Shown: positions 16,785-26,027, counted from the first letter of the stretch. The stretch: 64,000 bases of DNA from Runella sp. CRIBMP (GCF_009905605.1 NZ_JAAAKZ010000004.1:248001-312000); one strand, 5' to 3'. Program-made: numbers and translations. The notes: a model not told the origin generated them from the sequence alone.

Positions 16785-17920
16785 AAACCAACTATAAACT
16801 TCAGGGAACCCCCAACAGCCCCGTGCTGATTTTTTCTAACTCGCTGGGGTCAGAAATGATGATGTGGGATGAACTCGTTCCGTATCTCTTGCCCTATTTT
16901 CGCGTGTTGCAATACGATACCCGAGGCCACGGCGGCAGCCATGTAGAATCGTCTTCGGCCGCATCATACACCATTGGCCAATTGGGCCAAGACGTCATTG
17001 ATTTGATGGACGGCCTCGGCATCGATACCGCCTGTTACTGCGGTCTTTCGATGGGTGGATTGATTGGGCAATGGCTGGGGATTCATTACCCAAATCGTTT
17101 CAAAAAGATTGTTTTGAGCAATACAGGTGCTAAAATCGGGAATGATGAGCGTTGGAATTCACGCATCGAAACCATCACCCAACAAGGAATGCAGGCCATC
17201 GTGGACGATACCATGGAGCGGTGGTTTACAGAATCGTTTCGGCAGCAAAATCCCCAACGCGTGGCCGAGACCAAAGCCATGTTTTTGCGTAGTCACGTGG
17301 AGGGATACGCCGCTTGTTGCGGTGCCATCCGCGATGCTGATTTTAGAGAAACGCTGACGCAGTTATCCGTTGAAACACTGGTGATTACGGGGGATGAAGA
17401 CCCAGTCACGAACGTTGAGCAGGCGGAGTTTTTGGCAAAGCATATCCCTCATGCCACTTTGGAAGTGCTACATGCCCGGCATCTAGCAAGTACCGAATTG
17501 CCCCAGGAATACGCCCAAACACTCATTGATTTTCTGGTTGGCGACACGGCCTTTAAGAAGGGAATGCACGTTCGGCGGTCGGTGTTGGGTGAAGAACACG
17601 TTGACAAAGCAAATGCTAATATCAATCCCTTTAATGCTGATTTTCAGTATTTTATTACCAACTACGCTTGGGGTGAAATCTGGACGCGCCCTGATTTGTC
17701 GAAGCACAACCGCAGTCTTATCACCTTGGCGATGTTGATTGCGCTCAACCGAAAAGCGGAATTTAAAATGCACGTTAGGGCGGCCTTTAATAACGGCGTA
17801 ACGGTGGCTGAAATCAAAGAAATTATCATGCATTCGGCCCTTTACTGCGGCTTGCCAGCGGCCAATGAAGCCTTTCATACGGCGCAGGAGGTCATCAATG
17901 AACTGAACATAACTACCTAA
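16781..17920 (+). CDS. pcaL: 3-oxoadipate enol-lactonase / 4-carboxymuconolactone decarboxylase fusion
   Basis: Two consecutive enzymes of the pathway in one 379-residue chain. Residues 1-255 are an alpha/beta hydrolase with nucleophile Ser90 in GLSMGG and the HARHLAS His near the end (enol-lactonase, PcaD). Residues about 265-375 are the carboxymuconolactone decarboxylase domain with HVRAAFNNGVTVAEIKE and HSALYCGLPAANEAF (PcaC). The D-C fusion, called PcaL, is known from actinobacteria. In chain order the second reaction comes first. It overlaps pcaB by 4 bases and is followed by pobA after 3 bases. Confidence 0.92.
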   Translation: MKTNYKLQGTPNSPVLIFSNSLGSEMMMWDELVPYLLPYFRVLQYDTRGHGGSHVESSSAASYTIGQLGQDVIDLMDGLGIDTACYCGLSMGGLIGQWLGIHYPNRFKKIVLSNTGAKIGNDERWNSRIETITQQGMQAIVDDTMERWFTESFRQQNPQRVAETKAMFLRSHVEGYAACCGAIRDADFRETLTQLSVETLVITGDEDPVTNVEQAEFLAKHIPHATLEVLHARHLASTELPQEYAQTLIDFLVGDTAFKKGMHVRRSVLGEEHVDKANANINPFNADFQYFITNYAWGEIWTRPDLSKHNRSLITLAMLIALNRKAEFKMHVRAAFNNGVTVAEIKEIIMHSALYCGLPAANEAFHTAQEVINELNITT

Positions 17921-17923
17921 AAA

Positions 17924-19123
17924 ATGAAAACAATAAAAACACAAGTTGGCATCATTGGAGCGGGGCCAGCTGGCTTGACCCTTGCCCATTGGCTCAAAAA
18001 ATACGGCATAGAAGCGGTCATCATTGAGCACCGTAGCCGAGAATATATCCAAGGACGGGTCCGAGCGGGTCTTTTGGAACAAAATACAGTCGATATACTC
18101 AAAGAATTGGGCTTGGCCGACCGCTTGGTCCAAGAAGGACAGGAGCACCACGGAGTCTATTTGAATTTTGACGGAAAGCGCGTTCGAGTGCCTTTCGGAC
18201 AACTTACGGGCGGACGAAACATCACGATTTATGGTCAGCAGGAAGTTGTCAAAGACCTGACGGAGGCTTGGTTGGCGAAGGGTGGTCAATTGTTGTTTGA
18301 AGCCCCCGCCCTTGAACTGGAAGGCATCGAAACCGACAGTCCCAAAATACATTTTGAACACAAGGGCGAAAAAGGCATCATTGAATGCGACTTTATTGCC
18401 GCCTGCGACGGTTTTCATGGTTTGGGCCGTAAATCAATGCCCAAAGACGCCTATAAAGAATATTCGGTCACGTATCCGTTTAGTTGGTTGGGGATTTTGG
18501 CCCACGTGGCGCCCTCTTCCGAAGAACTAATTTATGCCTATCACGAGCGTGGATTTGCCCTGCATAGTTTGCGCTCAGAAAAAGTAAGTCGATTGTACAT
18601 CCAAGTAGAAAACGACGACCACGTTGATAACTGGTCGGACGAGCAAATTTGGGAGGAGCTTTCGGTACGTTTGGGTACCAAAGGTTGGAAGCTGAATTCG
18701 GGGCCGATTTTTGAAAAAAGTATTACGCCCATGCGGAGTTATTTTATTGATAATATGCAACATGGGCGTTTGTTTTTGGCAGGTGACGCCGCCCATATTG
18801 TGCCTCCTACGGGCGGAAAAGGACTGAATCTGGCCGTGGCGGACGTGAAACATTTGGTGGATGGATTCAGAGATTTCTACGAAAAAGCGTCGATGCAAGC
18901 ACTGGATAATTATTCAACCGTTGCCCTGAAACGCATTTGGCGCGCGCAGGATTTCTCCAATTTTATGACTACTCTGTTTCACAAACAATACGAACACGGG
19001 TCGTTTCATTATCAATTGCAAAAGGCAAAATTTGATTATATCCAATTGTCGGAAGCGTACGCAACGACCATCGCCGAAAACTACGTGGGCCTACCTTTTG
19101 AGTCCTTTGAGGCGTTGGATTAG
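17924..19123 (+). CDS. pobA: 4-hydroxybenzoate 3-monooxygenase
   Basis: FAD-dependent hydroxylase converting 4-hydroxybenzoate to protocatechuate; it joins the Cre-like block to the pca genes. The 399 residues, close to the usual ~390, carry GAGPAGLTLAHWL at the N-terminus, the DG motif in ACDGFHGLGRKSMP, and the second FAD motif GDAAHIVPPTGGKGLN near residue 285. It lies inside the pca operon rather than apart with its own regulator, as in many proteobacteria. Confidence 0.93.
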   Translation: MKTIKTQVGIIGAGPAGLTLAHWLKKYGIEAVIIEHRSREYIQGRVRAGLLEQNTVDILKELGLADRLVQEGQEHHGVYLNFDGKRVRVPFGQLTGGRNITIYGQQEVVKDLTEAWLAKGGQLLFEAPALELEGIETDSPKIHFEHKGEKGIIECDFIAACDGFHGLGRKSMPKDAYKEYSVTYPFSWLGILAHVAPSSEELIYAYHERGFALHSLRSEKVSRLYIQVENDDHVDNWSDEQIWEELSVRLGTKGWKLNSGPIFEKSITPMRSYFIDNMQHGRLFLAGDAAHIVPPTGGKGLNLAVADVKHLVDGFRDFYEKASMQALDNYSTVALKRIWRAQDFSNFMTTLFHKQYEHGSFHYQLQKAKFDYIQLSEAYATTIAENYVGLPFESFEALD

Positions 19124-19175
19124 TGTTTTTTTATTGATTTTTACCCATTCTTTTTGAATACTTTATTGATCAAAA

Positions 19176-20522
19176 ATGAAAGAAGTTCCAATTATAGATG
19201 TAGCGACCGCTGCTCAAATGGTCAAAGACGGCGATACGATTTTGCAGGGTGGCTTTGGCATGACGGGAAATCCCGTCCACCTCATGCACGCCTTGGCCGA
19301 AACGGGCACCAAAAACCTTACTTTTATCGGTAACAACGTGGGAGAAGTGGGCATTGGCGGGGGGCGTTTGCTCCGTAATGGGCAGATTAAAAAGATGATT
19401 GGCTCGTTTTTTACGTCCAATCCCGATGCGGTCAAAGCCGCTCAAAGCGGTCAGGTCGCCTATGAACTGTTGCCCCAGGGTACGTTGGCCGAGGCCATTC
19501 GGGCGGGTGGTGCGGGTATTGGAGGTTTTTATACGCCAACGTCGGCGGGGACGCTCATTGCACAAGGCCGTGAAACTAAAATCATTGACGGAACCGAGCA
19601 GGTATTCATCAAAGGAATTCGTGGAAATGTGGCCTTTATTCGGGCGTGGCGGGCCGATACCGCGGGCAATTTACAGTACCGGATGACCGAACAAAACTTT
19701 AACAAAGCCATGGCCACGGCCGCCGATTTGGTCATTGCCGAAGTCGAAGAAATTGTACCTGTGGGAGAAATTGCCCCTGAGCACGTACATACCCCGGGCT
19801 GCTTTGTAAATTATCTGGTACAGGCCACGTTGACCTTGGAAGATTTGGGTTCGTCGGCGTCGGTTTCGTCTTCCAAAAAAGTGGATGAAAGCCGCATGAA
19901 TATGGCCAAACGGGCGTTGGCAGAGCTAAAAAAAGGCGATGTTGTGAATCTTGGCATCGGCATACCTACCCTCGTGGCTGATTTGATTACGGAAGAGCAC
20001 GGCATCATTTTGCACACCGAAAACGGAATGCTGGGCGTAGGCCCCGTGCCTACGGATGGGGGTGGTGCCATGAATTATCCCGTAAATGCGGGTAAAATTC
20101 CCGTAACCGCACTCAAAGGAAGCAGTTATTTCGACAGTGCCGATTCGTTTGCTATGATTCGCGGTCGGCACATCGATGCCGCCATTATGGGTGGTTTGGA
20201 AGTGGACGAAGCCGCCAACTTAGCCAACTGGGCCGTGCCCGGAAAGCCACTCTTGGGCGTGGGTGGAGCGATGGATTTAGCCAAGGGTGCCAAACGCCTC
20301 ATTATCACCATGACGCATACAAACCCCGATGGCTCGTCCAAGATTGTTCCTGCCTGTACGTTGCCGCTGACGGCTTCGGGTGTGGTAGATTTGGTGATTA
20401 CCGATTTGGCCGTGTTTGCTTTTCCAGAAAATAAATTGACGCTTATCGAACTGATGCCTGGCGCGACGTTGGAAGAAGTAAAAGCCAAAACAAGTGCTTC
20501 CTTTGTGGAGCAAATTGCCTGA
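19176..20522 (+). CDS. pcaIJ: 3-oxoadipate CoA-transferase, fused alpha and beta subunits
   Basis: Transfers CoA from succinyl-CoA to 3-oxoadipate. Most bacteria use two chains, PcaI and PcaJ; here residues 1 to about 215 are the alpha part ([27 protein letters not shown]) and about 230 to 448 the beta part with catalytic Glu282 in [11 protein letters not shown] and the [10 protein letters not shown] block. The family cannot be separated by eye from 3-oxoacid CoA-transferases, so the assignment rests on its place between pobA and pcaF. The 52-base gap upstream holds no clear promoter. Confidence 0.87.
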   Translation: MKEVPIIDVATAAQMVKDGDTILQGGFGMTGNPVHLMHALAETGTKNLTFIGNNVGEVGIGGGRLLRNGQIKKMIGSFFTSNPDAVKAAQSGQVAYELLPQGTLAEAIRAGGAGIGGFYTPTSAGTLIAQGRETKIIDGTEQVFIKGIRGNVAFIRAWRADTAGNLQYRMTEQNFNKAMATAADLVIAEVEEIVPVGEIAPEHVHTPGCFVNYLVQATLTLEDLGSSASVSSSKKVDESRMNMAKRALAELKKGDVVNLGIGIPTLVADLITEEHGIILHTENGMLGVGPVPTDGGGAMNYPVNAGKIPVTALKGSSYFDSADSFAMIRGRHIDAAIMGGLEVDEAANLANWAVPGKPLLGVGGAMDLAKGAKRLIITMTHTNPDGSSKIVPACTLPLTASGVVDLVITDLAVFAFPENKLTLIELMPGATLEEVKAKTSASFVEQIA

Positions 20523-20551
20523 AATTGAATCCATTCTATTGAATATATACC

Positions 20552-21760
20552 ATGAAACAAGCCTATATCATTGATGCCGTCCGGACGCCGATTGGAAGTT
20601 TTGGCGGCAGTTTGTCCAACGTCCGCGCTGATGACTTGGCGGCTATTCCGATTCGGGAACTCATCAAACGTACGCCTTCCATTCCGTTGGATGCCATCGA
20701 AGATGTGATTTTGGGCTGTCATAATCAGGCAGGAGAAGACAACCGCAACGTAGCGCGGATGGCGCTGCTGTTGGCGGGTTTGCCATACACCGTACCCGGC
20801 GAAACCGTCAATCGGTTGTGCTCTTCGGGCATGTCGGCGGTTATTCAGGCCAGCCGCGCCATCAAAGCCGACGACGGTGATGTATTTATCGCGGGTGGAA
20901 TGGAACACATGACGCGCGGTCCGTGGGTGATTTCCAAAACGTCCAAACCTTTCGGAAACGACGCCCAAATGTTCGATTCTAGCTTCGGATGGCGATTTAT
21001 TAATCCCCAGATGCACAAACTTTACGGCACCGACGCCATGGGTGTAACAGCCGAAAACCTCGCTGATATGTACCAAATCAGTCGCGAAGACCAAGACTTA
21101 TTTGCGTATAATTCACAGAAAAAAGCCTTTGCGGCCCAGAAAAGCGGAATTTTGAATGAAGAAATTGTGGCGGTAGAATGGGCTGACAAAAAAGGGAATG
21201 TGACGGTTTTTGACAAAGATGAGTTCATCAAAGGAAACTCAACCCTTGAAAAATTAGCTCAACTGAAACCCGCATTCAAGAAAGAGAACGGAACCGTGAC
21301 CGCAGGTAACTCGTCGGGACTCAACGACGGGGCGGCGGCCATGTTTATTGCTTCAGAAGAGGCAATAAATCGTTTTGATTTAACGCCTAAGGCCCGTATT
21401 GTCAGCTCGGCGGTGGTGGGAGTAGAGCCGCGTATCATGGGCATTGGCCCGCTGCCTGCTTCGCAAAAAGCCCTTCTAAAGGCGGGCTTAACTCTTGCCG
21501 AAATGGATGTGATTGAGTTTAACGAAGCTTTTGCGGCCCAGTGTTTGGCCGTTACCCGGAATCTAGGACTCGCCGACGATGACCCAAGAATCAACCCCAA
21601 CGGCGGAGCCATTGCTTTGGGCCACCCGCTGGGTATGTCGGGCACGCGAATCATCCAAGCGGCGGTCAATCAATTAATAAGAACCCAAAAACGCTACGCG
21701 CTCGTGTCGATGTGCGTAGGCGTAGGCATGGGCTACGCCGTGATTGTAGAGCGTGTATAA
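20552..21760 (+). CDS. pcaF: 3-oxoadipyl-CoA thiolase
   Basis: Last step of the pathway: cleaves 3-oxoadipyl-CoA to succinyl-CoA and acetyl-CoA. The 402-residue thiolase has the nucleophile Cys90 in NRLCSSGM, NEAFAAQ, GHPLGMSGTR with the catalytic His, and the second Cys in SMCVGVGMG. The DQD segment with SQKKAFAAQ and the overall length fit the PcaF/PaaJ group. It ends 6 bases before a strong terminator. Confidence 0.9.
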   Translation: MKQAYIIDAVRTPIGSFGGSLSNVRADDLAAIPIRELIKRTPSIPLDAIEDVILGCHNQAGEDNRNVARMALLLAGLPYTVPGETVNRLCSSGMSAVIQASRAIKADDGDVFIAGGMEHMTRGPWVISKTSKPFGNDAQMFDSSFGWRFINPQMHKLYGTDAMGVTAENLADMYQISREDQDLFAYNSQKKAFAAQKSGILNEEIVAVEWADKKGNVTVFDKDEFIKGNSTLEKLAQLKPAFKKENGTVTAGNSSGLNDGAAAMFIASEEAINRFDLTPKARIVSSAVVGVEPRIMGIGPLPASQKALLKAGLTLAEMDVIEFNEAFAAQCLAVTRNLGLADDDPRINPNGGAIALGHPLGMSGTRIIQAAVNQLIRTQKRYALVSMCVGVGMGYAVIVERV

Positions 21761-21765
21761 TTTTT

Positions 21766-21801
21766 ACGTCGGCGAGGTTCTAGTCCTCGCCGACGTTATT
21801 T
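21766..21801. terminator. Bidirectional terminator between pcaF and the HxlR gene
   Basis: ACGTCGGCGAGG (21766-21777) and CCTCGCCGACGT (21785-21796) form a perfect 12-bp stem with a 7-base loop, flanked by A/T tracts on both sides. It ends the pca operon and also the convergent HxlR gene, whose stop codon begins in the last base of the stem. Confidence 0.9.
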
Positions 21802-22179
21802 AACCTTCACAACTTCCAATTCCTCTGTCTCAATTCGCGTATCGGTCGTCATGATTCTTTTGCGGTGTTGCGCTCCCCATTCTTTCATCTCCATCAACAC
21901 TTTCTTCAACGAATGGCCGTAGGGGGCCATTTCGTACTCAACGGTTACGGGGACGGTATCATACACCGTCCGTTTTACCAATTGATTGATTTCCAGCTCC
22001 CTCAATTCTTTGGATAACATTCGGGGCGTGATATTGGGAATTGAACGTTCGAGTTCCTTAAATCGCTTTTTACCTTCCATCAAAGCGCCTAAAATTGGCA
22101 GCTTCCATTTACCGCTGAGGATGTCCAAACAATCCCGGATAGGTATTACAAAGGCTGAACATTCTGTTTTGTTTTGCAT
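21796..22179 (-). CDS. HxlR-family transcriptional regulator
   Basis: Winged-helix regulator of 127 residues. The family pattern is visible: a Cys near the N-terminus (ECSAF), IRDCLDILSGKWKLPILGALMEGKKRFKEL, then IPNITPRMLSKELRELE and the wing ending in YEMAPYGHSLKKVL. Members often sense reactive carbonyls or quinones by a conserved Cys. It is divergent from the NmrA-type reductase gene and shares with it a gap that contains a perfect palindrome, so it very likely represses both directions. Confidence 0.9.
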   Translation of the reverse strand: MQNKTECSAFVIPIRDCLDILSGKWKLPILGALMEGKKRFKELERSIPNITPRMLSKELRELEINQLVKRTVYDTVPVTVEYEMAPYGHSLKKVLMEMKEWGAQHRKRIMTTDTRIETEELEVVKVK

Positions 22180-22206
22180 ACTTTTTATTGGATTGATAAA
22201 GAGTTG

Positions 22207-22240
22207 CTATACCAAAGTATATCGGTATACTTTGGTATAG
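22207..22240. promoter_or_regulatory. Operator: perfect 15-bp inverted repeat
   Basis: CTATACCAAAGTATA (22207-22221) and TATACTTTGGTATAG (22226-22240) are exact inverse copies around TCGG. It lies between the divergent HxlR and NmrA-type genes, 4 bases before the -7 box at 22245, so a bound repressor dimer would cover the -33 region of that promoter and the opposite promoter as well. Confidence 0.8.
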
Positions 22241-22244
22241 TGGT

Positions 22245-22252
22245 TACTTTTG
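22245..22252 (+). promoter_or_regulatory. -7 promoter box of the NmrA-DoxX operon
   Basis: TACTTTTG is a perfect TAnnTTTG match about 60 bases before the NmrA-type ATG, directly downstream of the palindromic operator. Confidence 0.6.
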
Positions 22253-22313
22253 TATAGCAAAGGTAGCTACCTTTGACCAATCAAAAAACAGTTTTAATCA
22301 AAAATATAGTAGC

Positions 22314-23174
22314 ATGATTTTAGTAACAGCAGCGACTGGACATTTAGGAAAAGGGGTGATTGATTTTCTTCTCAAAGCCGTACCAGCGCACCAAATTGTG
22401 GCGTTGGTGCGTGACTCCGCCAAAGCAGAAGAACTGACAGCCAAAGGAATAGCGATTCGTAAGGGGGATTATTTTGATGCCGCATCGCTTGTAAAAGCAT
22501 TCGACGGTATTGATACATTATTGCTGATTTCGTCGGGCTCATTGGAAAATAGGGTAGGGCAGCATGTCAATGCCATCAACGCGGCTAAGGAAGCGGGGGT
22601 TAAACACTTAGTTTACACCAGTGCACTGAAAACTTCTTATCAAACCAAATTCATTCCGAGCGTCGACCACATCAAAACGGAAGAATACCTCAAATCGTCG
22701 GGAATTTCCTACACGATTTTTAGAAATACTTTTTACGCCGAAGTAGTACCGATGTTGGTGGGGAATGCGCTAGAAACAGGTCAATGGCCTTATCCCGCTG
22801 GTGAATCAAAAGCAAACTTTGTACTGCGCGCCGATATTGCCGAAGCATTGGCCAATGTGCTTATGGCTCCCGAAAAGCACCTTAACCAGACTTACGAAAT
22901 TACCTCCGCTAAATCGTATTCATTTGCTGAGCTGGCGGAGCAATTAAGCGACGTAACGGGTAAAACCATTACATATACTGCTATTTCGACCGAATCTTTC
23001 AAGGCGGGATTGGTGAAGGCGGGTGTTCCGGAAGCGTTTATTCCGATGTCAGTGAGTATCAGTGAAGCACTGAAAGACGGAGAAATGGACGTAACTGATT
23101 CCGCGTTGGAACAGCTTCTTGGACGTAAGCCAACCGCTTTGAGTTTGTTTTTTCAAGCTAATTATTCCGCTTGA
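22314..23174 (+). CDS. NmrA-type NAD(P)H-binding oxidoreductase (quinone reductase 2-like)
   Basis: An atypical short-chain dehydrogenase of 286 residues. The N-terminal ILVTAATGHLGKGV is the dinucleotide-binding loop, and the sequence runs like E. coli QorB (YtfG): ALVRDSAKAEEL, IDTLLLISSG, SALKTSYQTKFI and the FRNTFYAEVVPMLVGNALETG block. No YxxxK catalytic pair is evident, as is usual for the NmrA group. Control by an HxlR repressor through the palindrome at 22207-22240, together with DoxX downstream, suggests a quinone or electrophile stress response. Confidence 0.8.
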   Translation: MILVTAATGHLGKGVIDFLLKAVPAHQIVALVRDSAKAEELTAKGIAIRKGDYFDAASLVKAFDGIDTLLLISSGSLENRVGQHVNAINAAKEAGVKHLVYTSALKTSYQTKFIPSVDHIKTEEYLKSSGISYTIFRNTFYAEVVPMLVGNALETGQWPYPAGESKANFVLRADIAEALANVLMAPEKHLNQTYEITSAKSYSFAELAEQLSDVTGKTITYTAISTESFKAGLVKAGVPEAFIPMSVSISEALKDGEMDVTDSALEQLLGRKPTALSLFFQANYSA

Positions 23175-23232
23175 TTTGTCGTTTGGAAACTAAATCAATC
23201 TTTTTTTTCATTCTATAAAACCCTCATACACA

Positions 23233-23613
23233 ATGAAAATAGCTCTCTGGATTGTTCAGGGATTACTTGCCCTGATGTTTGCCTTTGCTGGATTTACCAA
23301 AATGACGACCCCCATTAGCGAACTGGCGCCCCAAATGCCTTGGGTGAATGATTTTTCAGAAATCATGGTGCGGTTTGTGGGGGCAGTGGAGCTTTTAGGA
23401 GCCATTGGCTTATTGCTCCCCGCGCTTTTAAGAATAAAACCAATCCTGACGCCTCTGGCCGCGCTGGGATTGGCCGTTACGATGCTTTTTGCGGGGGTTT
23501 ATCACCTAACCAAAGCCGAATATTCAGGCATAGGGATCAACGCAGTTTTGGGCGGTTTAGCGTTGTTTGTGGCGTGGGGAAGGTATAAAAAAGAACCCAT
23601 TTTGGCGAAATAA
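23233..23613 (+). CDS. DoxX family membrane protein
   Basis: A 126-residue protein with four membrane spans at about 4-21, 46-67, 73-90 and 97-114. The FAFAGFTKMTTP segment and FVGAVELLGAIGLLLPALL are DoxX hallmarks. It follows the reductase by 58 bases on the same strand and is closed by a terminator, so the two form one small operon under the HxlR operator. Many DoxX proteins accompany redox or quinone defence genes; the molecular role is unknown. Confidence 0.83.
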   Translation: MKIALWIVQGLLALMFAFAGFTKMTTPISELAPQMPWVNDFSEIMVRFVGAVELLGAIGLLLPALLRIKPILTPLAALGLAVTMLFAGVYHLTKAEYSGIGINAVLGGLALFVAWGRYKKEPILAK

Positions 23614-23652
23614 TGTCCTTTGATTTCCTCATGTTGGGTGTTTTAAGCAAAT

Positions 23653-23689
23653 GCCAGACCGAGAACTGTTACTCGGCCTGGCGTTTTTT
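23653..23689 (+). terminator. Rho-independent terminator after doxX
   Basis: GCCAGACCGAG (23653-23663) and CTCGGCCTGGC (23672-23682) form a stem with one mismatch and an 8-base loop, followed by GTTTTTTG. Confidence 0.85.
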
Positions 23690-23756
23690 GATATACTAAA
23701 GTGTTTTTTCGATAGAGTATCAGGAACATAATTGTGAGTGTCGGTGTTTTTTTTTC

Positions 23757-25514
23757 ATGGATATACTCTACCGTTACCTTCGGCCTCACTGGAAACTCAT
23801 TTTTGTAGCCCTCTCGCTGGCAGCAGTCAATCAAATTTTTTCACTGCTCGACCCCTACATTTACCGCTTGGTCATTGACCGTTATGCCACCAACTTCAAG
23901 CGCTTTACCGAAAATGAATACATTTTAGGTACGCTAAAATTTGTTGGACTGGCCATTGGCGCGGCAATGGTGTCGCGTATTGCCAAAAACTTTCAGGATT
24001 ATTTTATCAGCGTCATCACCCAGCGCGTCGGTACTAAAATATACACCGATGGTATCAAACACTCGTTGGCGTTGCCGTATCAGGTTTTTGAAGATCAACG
24101 CAGCGGACAGACCCTCGGCGTGCTTCAAAAAGTAAAAACGGACACCGAGCGCATGATTACGTCGGTGGTCAACGTGGTGTTTCAATCCTTGATTGGGATT
24201 ACGTTTGTGATTATTTATGCTTGGACCATTTATTGGCCCATAGCTCCCGTTTACTTCCTAACCATCCCCGTGATTGCGTGGTTGAGTTCGGTGTTGAGCA
24301 AAAGAATCAAAAAGATTCAGACCAAAATCGTGGCCGAAACCACCGCATTGGCGGGCAGTACCACCGAGTCGCTGCGTAACATTGAATTGGTCAAAAGCCT
24401 CGGATTGACCGATCAGGAAATCAAACGCTTGAACGGAAATACCGAGAAGATACTGGGCTTAGAGTTGCGTAAAGTGAAGTTTGTCAGAACCTTAGGTTTT
24501 GTGCAAGGTACTACAATCAACTTCCTGCGGAGTTGTATCGTGGCGCTCATGCTGTGGCTTATTTTTAAGGAAGTGCTGACCATCGGCCAATATTTCTCGC
24601 TGTTGCTTTACTCCTTTTTTATCTTTGGCCCGTTGCAGGAGCTTGGCAATGTCATACAGTTATACCGCGAGGCTGAGGTTTCTCTCAACAACTTTCGGGA
24701 TATTATGAGCAAACCCAAGGAGGCCAAACCCGCTAATCCCGTGGCGTTGACTCGGATTGAAAATGTCGTTTTCAAAAATGTTGTTTTCAAACACCTGACC
24801 GCCGCGCGCGCAGCTTTATTAAACGTCAATTTTGAGGTGAAAAAGGGGGAAACCATTGCTTTTGCGGGGCCGTCGGGGAGTGGAAAAACGACCCTGATTA
24901 AGTTATTAGTGGGTTTGTATGACCCCGAAGAAGGAAGTATTGCCTACAACGGCATTGATAGCCGACAGATAGACAAGGATGAACTGCGGGAGCAAATCGG
25001 TTTTGTGGCACAAGATGCACAGTTGTTTTCGGGAACCATCCGCGAAAATCTCCTCTTTGTAAAACCCACCGCCACCGACGAAGAATGCCTCGACGTACTC
25101 AAAAAAGCGGCGGCTTACTCGTTGATTAATCGGGCCGACAATGGCTTGGATACGGTCATTGGAGAAGGAGGAATGAAAGTGTCGGGGGGAGAAAAACAAC
25201 GTTTATCCATTGCCCGTGCGCTGCTGCGAACCCCAAATCTGCTGATATTCGACGAAGCCACTTCAGCTCTTGATTCATTGACAGAAGAAGAAATTACGCA
25301 AACCATTCGCGAGATTTCTAACAACGAGCAACACATTACGGTGCTGATTGCGCACCGACTGAGCACCATTATGCACGCCGATCGGATTGTTGTATTGGAG
25401 AAGGGTAAAATAGTTGAGTCAGGAAACCACGAGGATTTACTGACTCAAAAGGGCTTGTATTACGCCATGTGGCGGCAGCAGGTTGGTGAAAGTGAAACTG
25501 TTACCAATGCGTAA
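23757..25514 (+). CDS. ABC exporter, fused permease-ATPase
   Basis: Homodimeric type IV ABC transporter half of 585 residues. A six-helix membrane domain occupies about 1-310 and the ATPase domain about 340-575, with Walker A GPSGSGKTTL, Q-loop FVAQDAQLFSGTIREN, signature VSGGEKQRLSIARAL, Walker B LLIFDEATSALDS and the switch His in IAHRLSTI. The substrate cannot be told from the sequence; lipid or drug export is common for this type. It ends 2 bases before the convergent lipoprotein gene. Confidence 0.88.
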   Translation: MDILYRYLRPHWKLIFVALSLAAVNQIFSLLDPYIYRLVIDRYATNFKRFTENEYILGTLKFVGLAIGAAMVSRIAKNFQDYFISVITQRVGTKIYTDGIKHSLALPYQVFEDQRSGQTLGVLQKVKTDTERMITSVVNVVFQSLIGITFVIIYAWTIYWPIAPVYFLTIPVIAWLSSVLSKRIKKIQTKIVAETTALAGSTTESLRNIELVKSLGLTDQEIKRLNGNTEKILGLELRKVKFVRTLGFVQGTTINFLRSCIVALMLWLIFKEVLTIGQYFSLLLYSFFIFGPLQELGNVIQLYREAEVSLNNFRDIMSKPKEAKPANPVALTRIENVVFKNVVFKHLTAARAALLNVNFEVKKGETIAFAGPSGSGKTTLIKLLVGLYDPEEGSIAYNGIDSRQIDKDELREQIGFVAQDAQLFSGTIRENLLFVKPTATDEECLDVLKKAAAYSLINRADNGLDTVIGEGGMKVSGGEKQRLSIARALLRTPNLLIFDEATSALDSLTEEEITQTIREISNNEQHITVLIAHRLSTIMHADRIVVLEKGKIVESGNHEDLLTQKGLYYAMWRQQVGESETVTNA

Positions 25515-25516
25515 AA

Positions 25517-25969
25517 TTATTTCTTGCCAGTAATGGTAACGAGCAACTTGCTGTCAGGGTCAACAAAAGAAAGACTTAATACGCTGTTGCTATAGGTGCC
25601 AATTTTGGTTGTTCCGCTGTAGGCTTCGATTTCGCCAGTGGCAGCTTTCTTTAGGGTAGCTTCGCCGAGGCTGGTTTTATCCTCGGTGACTTTGCCCGCT
25701 TTATCAGTATCAATGAAAGTGATGGAAGCGGTTGCTTTGTCATCGGCTACCTTGGCGATTTCAATTTTGCCAGAAGACTTAATCCCCGTGCTTGGGTCTG
25801 TGTATGGATAATCAATACCCAACGGGCCTAATGATACTTTGGTAAGTGTATAAGTTCCAGCTACTTGGTCGCCCATTGCAGGTTCGGGTTCTTCTTTTTT
25901 GCTGCATGATATAATCACAAAAGCCATCAAAATGACTAGCAGAGCGGATGAAAAACGAGGGTGTTTCAT
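25517..25969 (-). CDS. Small lipoprotein
   Basis: A 150-residue secreted protein. A hydrophobic signal peptide ends in the lipobox IISC, followed by SKKEEPEP, a charged spacer often seen in surface-exposed lipoproteins of Bacteroidota. The rest is beta-rich (VAGTYTLTKVSLG, KIEIAKVADDKATASITF, VLSLSFVDPDSKLLVTITGKK) and resembles lipocalin-like domains, but I cannot assign a family. It has its own promoter box. Confidence 0.7.
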   Translation of the reverse strand: MKHPRFSSALLVILMAFVIISCSKKEEPEPAMGDQVAGTYTLTKVSLGPLGIDYPYTDPSTGIKSSGKIEIAKVADDKATASITFIDTDKAGKVTEDKTSLGEATLKKAATGEIEAYSGTTKIGTYSNSVLSLSFVDPDSKLLVTITGKK

Positions 25970-26027
25970 GTGTGAAGGAGAAAATTAAGTTGGATAATAA
26001 GTTTGGAGGATATGTACCAATCCGATG

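Noticed and set aside
17483-18418. A 311-codon minus-strand frame over pcaL and pobA
   Set aside because: Antisense shadow across two well-defined enzymes.
20126-21094. A 322-codon open frame on the minus strand over pcaIJ and pcaF
   Set aside because: Shadow of two certain genes in the opposite strand; no domain and no start signal.
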